DNA of 64,000 nucleotides from Dendrophyllia cribrosa (taxonomy: Eukaryota > Cnidaria > Anthozoa > Scleractinia > Dendrophylliidae): contig JAJLRJ010000011.1 of NCBI GenBank assembly GCA_024195265.1, positions 23,347,212 through 23,411,211 on the forward strand. Direction: 5' to 3'. The translations under genes and the position numbers were made by a program. Below are positions 57,925-64,000 of the stretch, in pieces; position 1 is the first letter of the stretch; every line of letters begins with the position of its first letter. The notes below the pieces were generated by a model. The model was not told where the DNA came from and made no database searches. It worked only from the letters and a program-made list of their open reading frames with translations.

Positions 57925-58140
57925 CGTTGACAAATACCACTACTCTTTCGTTAGTTCCATACTTGCTGGTGGCACGGCATGTGTAGTTTCCTCCCTCAGT
58001 TACTAGGATGCTTGCAGAGTTGGTTTTATTTTTCAGTGTTGTCGAGTTCGTTATAATCGCTATGTATATTGGAGCAGTTCCAGTAGCTGAACACGACAGT
58101 TTGGTGCCTGGAAGCACTTGTACAACAGGGGCTGGTATCA
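57925..58140 (-). CDS. Ig-domain exon (first, 72 codons)
   Basis: Acceptor GGTAG before 58140 and donor GTGAG from 57924; 216 nt, phase 1 at both ends, so it can be skipped or duplicated without breaking the frame. It encodes PAPVVQVLPG, KLSCSATGTAP and GGNYTCRATSKYGTNE. It is a close paralogue of the exon at 49891-50124 but lacks 6 residues (18 bp) near the start. The core Trp is again replaced. The incoming phase fits the CUB exon at 61789-61955 directly. Confidence 0.82.
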
Positions 58141-59080
58141 CTACCTTTGGTGAAACTAATGAAGTGAAAAATTAAAAATCACTAAACAGTGCAAATAAAT
58201 CCTATATTTAGAACAGTTTTCAATTGAGTGTTGTAAAACCAAAACCAAAGTAATCACTCTGGCCAATCACAACCGACGCAAACTTTCCAACCAGAACTCA
58301 AGGCAAATACATACAGTCCGCGCTAAGCGTAATTAAAAGCGTTCGAGTAAGTCACGATTGGCTTTGGTTTTACTTATGATTGGTTGATAAAGTGTTGAGA
58401 AATGTTTTAGCCAATCACAAAGCGTAGCAATGCCGAACCAAACCAATTACAAAATTACTTTCGATACTCAATTGAAAACCACTCTAAGATAACACAGCAA
58501 TTTAAAAACGAGGCTTCAAAATAAGCGACCTTTTTTCCCAAATTATGGCAAGGTGAAGTCCTCAGGAGTCAAGTCCCCACAACGGTAACTGCCGGAGCTT
58601 AACCCGGTCTAAATTAAGATCGCCCTTTTTTTAAAGTAAGTCTCAAAAGCCAAATAGGGTGTGGTGCTGGTGTGCCGAGTATAGGAATCTGTTCAAGACA
58701 AGTTTTGATCACTTTTCTTTTACTAGTGAATACTAGACTAAATATACAAGTATTTCTATTACAATTGTAACTCAAATGAACTCTACCAATGGACAATAAC
58801 AGTTAATAAAGCATTATGAGACTTACGCTACGTTCACATCCGCACCAATTAGCCTGGTTTGGTGCGGGTTAAGAGTGCTTTAACGAAGCACGTTTTGAAC
58901 AATTCCATTGTTTGACCTTGTTTACATTAGTTTTTAATTTCATAACACTTTTCATGTTAGGTTCCATTTTTTTGTTTGCTATTTTGCAGAACGGGCATAA
59001 GCTAGCATAACATTTTCATAGTTACACGAGCACGTGAACCAAATAAATAGGCGTCCAACTTGCCTATCGTGATTTTGTGA

Positions 59081-60239
59081 TTAAATTAGTCACTTGTTAA
59101 GCTCTTCGGAAACGAGGTGTAGTGTGTAGCAAGAAAACAACATTTATGCTAAATTGTTCGAAACTACCTCGGAACACTTCTCGCAGTGAAACGTATTGCA
59201 TTCGTGTTTCGCCCTAATGTGAACACGACATCATAATTTCCAAGCAAACGGCGACATTTTAATAAATCGTGCCCGTACTTGTCAATTGTCAGTACGAGCC
59301 TGCATTTTGGATTTTATTTTTCAAAGCTCAAATTATGCGCGCTGTTAGAATATGTATTTAACAAGTTATGCCTCCTAGTTTAGGAGGAGCCCCCAAAGTT
59401 TAGGAGGGACCGCTTGTTTCAGATTGACCATTCTAACCAAAGGTGCAATCTGGGCGCCAAGGCGTGTAAGTGAAATGGATTATTGGTTCAGCGAAAAACC
59501 CAATGACATAATTCTTCCGCTCTAAAAACATGTACAGACTAGACCACTTGTTATCGATCGCTATTTAGTAGCCGATCATAAAAGGTTGTCGATAACAGAG
59601 ACGCTAGTCCATGAAGGACGTTATTGTTAACACACTTTAGAAAAAGTCATTGACAACCAAACCATTTTTCTCTTCAAACGGAAAGCTAATTTGTTATAAA
59701 TTTAACAAATGGTCTGTAAGAAGATTGTTGACAACTATGTAATGTTGGCAAACAGATCTCTAAGCTCATGTGTAGCCGCGCAGCTAGCACTGAAAACGAA
59801 GTTGACATGCGCAATGAACGTTAATTACCAAGCTCTCGCATAAAAAAAAATAATAATTATCGAATATTTTGGCCTCCAGTGTTAGGAAAGGCTATATCAA
59901 ACACTAACAGTGGTCCACTCATTTAAGACAAATTTGTTATGGCAAAAAGGAATTCCAACTTAGAGTTGCGACCAAGCAACGCATTTTCGTTCACAACTCT
60001 CCCTCTCTCGATAAAAACGTATTGAACAGACTAAGTCCTGAGCTTTTTGGTAAGCCATTTCTCGAAATCGGTGTAAGAGAAATCAAACGAATTATATTTG
60101 TGGATTTACATAACCCTTGAATGACTAAATTAAACGTGGTCTATGAAATGTCGATTGGCCAGCGTCAAATTCCACATCACGTCTACTTCGACAAAAGAAA
60201 TATTACCCACAAAAAAATACACCAAAAAAGAAAAGCAAC
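59081..60239. other. Probable intron; one dispersed repeat
   Basis: A segment at about 59385-59500 (GGGACCGCTTGTTTCAGATTG, GGCGCCAAGGCGTG) is paralogous to 61285-61400. Otherwise no structure seen. Confidence 0.4.
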
Positions 60240-61072
60240 TAAGGCCCAAATCGCACTTGCGACAATTTTGTACATTTTTATCGAATTTCAATTTATTTAA
60301 GTGTCTGACTTGGCAAAGACAAGTGCGACCTACACTTTTCGGAGAAACGAACTGGGCAGACAAATAAAACTTTAAAAACACCGCCGCCCACTGATTGGTC
60401 CACGTTGCACGTGCAATTCGTTCGTCATTAAAACGGAAAATCACCGCAAAGACAAGTGCGACCTACTTTTGCCAAGTCGAAAAAGTTTCGACAAAACAGC
60501 CGAATTTTCAAAGGAGCCGAAGTCCTGCCTCCTGGCAGGACAACACGCTTGTCCGATACATTCCAACGCATCCGCGAATCCAGATAACAATGCCTTCTTG
60601 ATTAACCATTGTGCTCTTCCTTGAGAAAAACAAATCAATATGCAGCACGTTCTTTTTATTTAAATTTATCACTGCAAATCGCAATGTGCAAAAACAATTT
60701 AATCACTAAAAGTAGAAAAACCCTTGAAAAGGCTTAGAAATAAAAAAAATACCTTGCGTTATTTTTTAATCGAATCATGTTTAGCGGTGTTCAATGACAA
60801 TGTTCAATGACAAGTCAGTTTCATACAGCATAAAATACATACTAATGAAATTTAAAGCCACGTGCGCTTTGAAAAGGCTTGATGCTCAGATTGAAAGTCG
60901 AAGTACTCCACACCTTTAAAATTGTTTCCATACCGTAACGTGCAATTTTCGTATTCTCTTGCAAATTTTAGCTCCGAAATTGACAAGTTGTCTCGGACAA
61001 TTTTGTATACCTTTTCTGTCCAAATTGTCGCGGACAATTTAAAAGTTGTCCGCAAGTGCGATTTGGGCCTTA
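60240..61072. mobile_element. 833 bp TIR element (TAAGGCCCAAATCGCAC ends)
   Basis: TAAGGCCCAAATCGCACTTG at 60240 mirrored from 61072; 22 bp perfect ends, and CGACAATTTTGTA words recur inside. The phrase AAGACAAGTGCGACCTAC is repeated at about 60316 and 60458. No target duplication could be assigned. Confidence 0.78.
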
Positions 61073-61788
61073 ATTTAAAGGTTTTAATTTAACTAAAATC
61101 TACAAAGTTACGCATCAATTTAAATTAAAAAATTCAAATTGAACATTGCGAGGAAATTTGCGATTTTTAATCTATGAATCTGGAACTTCTCATATGTGTA
61201 CGAACATTCATTCTGGATGCTTTCTCAAAGCTGAAATAATTCGCGATGTTATAATACGTATCTATTGAAAGAATGCTCCCAATGTTAAGGATGGGACGCT
61301 TGTTTCAGAATGACTATTCTAAATAAAGGTGAAACCGAGGCGCCAAGGCGTGGCAGTGGAGTGGAATTGATAGCGGGCTGAACGAAACACCTAACGAAAA
61401 TCTCCGGTTCTAGTAGCATCTCCCAAAAATAGACATAAGGACTTACATTACAATCAACGCCGAGGCAATCCAATAAAGTTTATCAAATAAATAAGATAGC
61501 AAATAATGATACTCTTATAATCAAAGGTTTGGTAATACATAAGAATAAACGATAAAATCGAACGACGTTTCGGAGTCGTCATGACGCAATAGTCCCATTG
61601 CAATGAAGCTTTGTGTATAATACACCTCTCTTCGGGGATTTTTGCACTGCTCTTACCGAGCTGAACATTGAAGATCGATAGCGGTCTATGGAAAATTAAA
61701 CTATTTGTCCTTGAACGTGTATTTCACATGACCCTGACATGACTTAATTGGTTACAGTGACGTTGTTTGTTTGTTTGATATTTCTTAC
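61073..61788. other. Probable intron; no further exon seen
   Basis: Contains the paralogue of the 59385 repeat (61285-61400) and AACGACGTTTCGGAGTCGTCAT at 61562-61583, a hairpin-forming word. Confidence 0.4.
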
Positions 61789-61955
61789 CAGTGGTATTGA
61801 AAAGAATACAAAATCCTCTACTTTGTTGACTGGAGTCTGAGTGGAATGTTATAACTGCGTAGTCTCCAGTTACATTAACTGTCTGCCCAGTCTTCTTACC
61901 ACAGTAGACACCAAATGACTGTTTCTTCTCATTAGTAATTTTTAAATAGTCATAC
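61789..61955 (-). CDS. CUB-domain exon (C-terminal half)
   Basis: Acceptor TTTGCAG ends at 61956; donor GTAAG from 61788; 167 nt. It encodes YDYLKITNEKKQSFGVYCGK, then VNVTGDYAVITFHSDSSQQS and RGFCILFNTT. This matches the second half of a CUB domain (DYLxI, YCG, F-SD-S, GF-I-F). CUB domains mediate extracellular protein binding. The exit phase (one base left) fits the phase-1 Ig exon at 58140. The inferred product is a secreted or membrane protein of CUB-Ig-Ig order on the minus strand. The N-terminal half and any signal peptide must lie upstream, at >61956 or outside the window; not found. Confidence 0.85.
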
Positions 61956-61956
61956 C

Positions 61957-63049
61957 TGCAAAGATAAATATTTGTAATATGTATTTACAAAGTGTACACA
62001 CGTTGAACGCAGTAAAACACAGCGAGCCAAAGAAAAAAAGCTGAAAAATGCCGAAAAATAATTCTTGCACAACCTCAACACGGTAAAAAAATCATGCTCA
62101 GAAAAAAAATGTTCTCTCCGCCCCCTCCGCCCCCTCCGCCCCCCGCCCCCGCCCCCGCCCCCGCCCCCTCCCCCACCCAAAAAACTAAAATAAAATAAAT
62201 AAATGAATAAAATGGTCAATCCCAACTTGGAACGTGTTTTGGAGCCACAAATACTCATGACGTCATCACTTTTTGATTTGCGCATGTCCGTGTTGTTTCA
62301 CTTGTTCTTTTCTGCAAGTTGAAACCTCGATGATTTTCTATCAAGGCACATGCATGACCATCGACATCACCAAATTTGGTAGACAGGCGTTGTTTACTAT
62401 ATGCAAGTGGTCATCTTATATTATTGTTTACACTTGTTCAGTAGTATCATTTAATATATTTTGCGTCATTATTACATTTGAGGTGAAACTCTTAACAATT
62501 AGACTTGCTTCTCATGGGCGTTATTAAATTTGTGGCTTCTACGAACGTGCTCAATGTTACACCTTTTCAGCGTTTATTTGGTCAGTAATTCATAAAAAGA
62601 AAGGCCGGTTCATTCTTCCATATTTTCCCTTCTCGTTTACTGCTTTGGGAGGAAACTCGAATAATATCAAAATGCTTTCAGAGCTAATAATCTAATGAAA
62701 CCAAGTTGCTTTTTATACATATATAATATAAAGAAGCATTGTCACAAGCAAACTCGTGCACAAAAGCCGTTTGTTTTTTAGATTTAAGACAAGAAGCTGT
62801 ACACAGCTTGAACTCGTGGCGCTTTTAACTCATTGTAGCATTGATTCCCGAGTGTTTTGAGTGCTTTTACGGAGAAACATAAGCTTAAAATTATGTCTAA
62901 TCAAAGACTCCTAAAAGAGCCAACCAGTGAAGAAGAAACGCTAACGTGTAACGCGTAACGCAATATTGCCGTAAGCTTACGTTCGATATATATATCTTTT
63001 TAATTGATAAACGTAAGGATTTTTGACGAACGAAAAAACAAAATCAGTA
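61957..63049. other. No gene seen
   Basis: Upstream intron or flank of the CUB exon, with a G4-prone tract (separate entry). Short frames only. Confidence 0.35.
62118..62178 (-). repeat. G-rich tract (minus strand), quadruplex-prone
   Basis: CCGCCCC/CCCGCCC units, about 60 bp without A on the plus strand until its end; more than eight G-runs of at least four on the minus strand. Confidence 0.85.
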
Positions 63050-63186
63050 CAGTCGAACCTCTCTAATACGGACACCTCTCTAATACGGACACCTCTCTAT
63101 TACGGACATTTTCCAATGTCCCAACAAAATTCTCGCATATTTTCTTTAAAAAAAAACTCTATAATACGGACCCTCTCTAATACGGA
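63050..63186. repeat. Tigger/pogo-like MITE end with CTCTCTAATACGGAC units
   Basis: CAGTCGAACCTCTCTAATACGG followed by repeated CTCTCTAATACGGACAC units. This is the typical terminal sequence of pogo/Tigger-like MITEs in animals. The opposite end was not found. Confidence 0.65.
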
Positions 63187-63675
63187 GGCCCCGACCACAC
63201 TAATGCGTTTTCGTTTGAAAACGCATACATTTTGATGCGTTTTCGCCTATCATTCACACTAAAACGCCCGAAAACGCTGATGAAAACGGAGGCTTTCGAG
63301 AACGGTTTCAAAAGCGGAGACTTTTGAAAACGCATCGTTTTGAAAACGCTTCGTTTCTAGTGTGGACAGGTGAAAACGGAGACATTTGAAAACGGTGACG
63401 TAAAATCTTTAGTGTGGTCAGGTGAAAATGGAGACTTTTGAAAACGATGACGTACTGAGAGCGTCACATGCCATCGGTTCCAGTCCAAATCAGAGCATCT
63501 ATTAACTTTAACACATGCGCAATCCCCGGTCGCAGTCGTTTTCATCGTTTTCGACCGTTTTAGTGTGGACAGGTGAAAACGATGCGAAAACGCTAGTGTG
63601 GGCGAAAATATTTTGCTTCGTTTTCTTCGAGATGAAAACGGAGACTTTTGAAAACGCATTAATGTGGTCGGGGCC
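63187..63675. mobile_element. 489 bp hAT-type MITE (GGCCCCGACCACA ends)
   Basis: GGCCCCGACCACACTAATGC at 63187 mirrored by GCATTAATGTGGTCGGGGCC ending at 63675. The interior is dense in GAAAACG / CGTTTTC words. Assignment to hAT rests on familiarity with this widespread end sequence; no 8 bp duplication is visible. Confidence 0.78.
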
Positions 63676-64000
63676 TAAATCTCGGCCCCAGAGAGCAAAT
63701 AGGCCTTATCACGGTTTTTCCAAATTTTTATATTGGCCTGATAGCAAAAATCCATCGACACTACTGGAAAAAGCATCTCAAAATTAGTAAAGTGGCCGAG
63801 TTTAAACGCGATATCCTTTAAAATAGTGGAGATATAGCTCCGCAAAGTCGGCAAATTTCACAGACGTTCGTATCGCGCAGCCGGTGATCAGGTGATGATA
63901 GTTTGTGTATGTAATACAATTTCCTGTTTGTGGTTACAAACAAATATCAAAAGAAGTTTTCAGAATTGTACTTTATATTACTTTTTTACATGCAGCATTG
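63676..64000. other. No gene seen
   Basis: Unassigned sequence to the window edge. Confidence 0.35.

Larger units (their letters stand above)
49500..59080. repeat. Tandem segmental duplication carrying the two Ig exons
   Basis: Copy 1: 49540-50580, continued at 54290-54684 and 57497-57560. Copy 2: 57670-58610, continued at 58640-59100. Matching landmarks include GGCATGATACCGACAATG / GGCATAACACCGACAATG, the Ig exons, GCCAATCACAAAGCGTAGCAATGC, CTCAAAAGCCAAATAGGGTGTGG and AGGCG-CCAACTTG. Copy 1 is expanded by insertions at about 50585-54290 and at 54685-57493. Confidence 0.8.

Noticed and set aside
61555..61610. Possible fourth hammerhead (AUGACGA ... GAAACGUC on minus)
   Set aside because: First core base is A, there is no room for helix II, and the segment folds better as a simple ACGAC/GUCGU hairpin.

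Overview
This is an animal nuclear genome window. It is AT-rich, and coding sequence is sparse and split by introns with GT/AG borders. It contains remnants of many metazoan transposon classes: Penelope-like, L1/Tx1-like and CR1/L2-like LINEs, a spliced retroelement with a zinc knuckle (DIRS- or Ty3-like), Tc1, Crypton-like, hAT/pogo-type MITEs, and TTAA-target foldbacks. The repeat types and the CUB-plus-Ig receptor exons resemble stony-coral or sea-anemone DNA. That assignment is a judgement from recognition, not a search result. There is no operon structure, CRISPR array, rRNA or intact tRNA gene.

Layout. 0-5 kb: 3' end of a HECT-type E3-like gene on + (catalytic HTC motif present, one frameshift) facing an intact two-exon DDE-integrase-like gene on -, with a 20-21 bp minisatellite just beyond its start codon. 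5.8-8.1 and 13.7-17.8 kb: copies of a repeat family (blocks A, B, C) whose fuller copy is the retroelement at 36.8-41.2 kb. 8-13.7 kb: MITEs and foldbacks. 18-19.2 kb: decayed LINE. 19.35-20.15 kb: a 788 bp TIR element built from short repeated words. 20.18-26.08 kb: a 5.9 kb palindrome with about 1.6 kb arms and TTAA flanks, its left arm split by a Penelope-like insertion. 27-28.2 kb: tandem repeats, a MITE and a Tc1 remnant. 29.2-30.5 kb: broken Rep-like gene (HUH endonuclease plus SF3 helicase). 32.7-34.6 kb: a TIR element containing two hammerhead-ribozyme-like sequences. 35.7-36.2 kb: a triple hairpin and a LINE tail. 41.9-49.5 kb: degraded repeats, a RecQ-like scrap and microsatellites. 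49.5-62 kb: a host gene on - with one CUB exon and two Ig exons. The Ig exons lie in a tandem duplication whose first copy has absorbed several insertions. 62-64 kb: a G4-prone tract and pogo/hAT MITEs.

How it fits together. Only two loci look like real host or host-like genes with preserved reading frames: the integrase-like gene (2.8-4.3 kb) and the CUB/Ig gene (49.9-61.96 kb). The HECT-like gene is plausible but frameshifted. Almost everything else is mobile DNA. Because several insertions sit in sequence that also exists as an uninserted copy (the other palindrome arm, or the paralogous duplicate), insertion boundaries and target-site duplications can be read directly. The most striking items are the hammerhead-like motifs, the giant palindrome, the word-repeat TIR element and the 2.8 kb inverted-arm insertion with an empty paralogous site.
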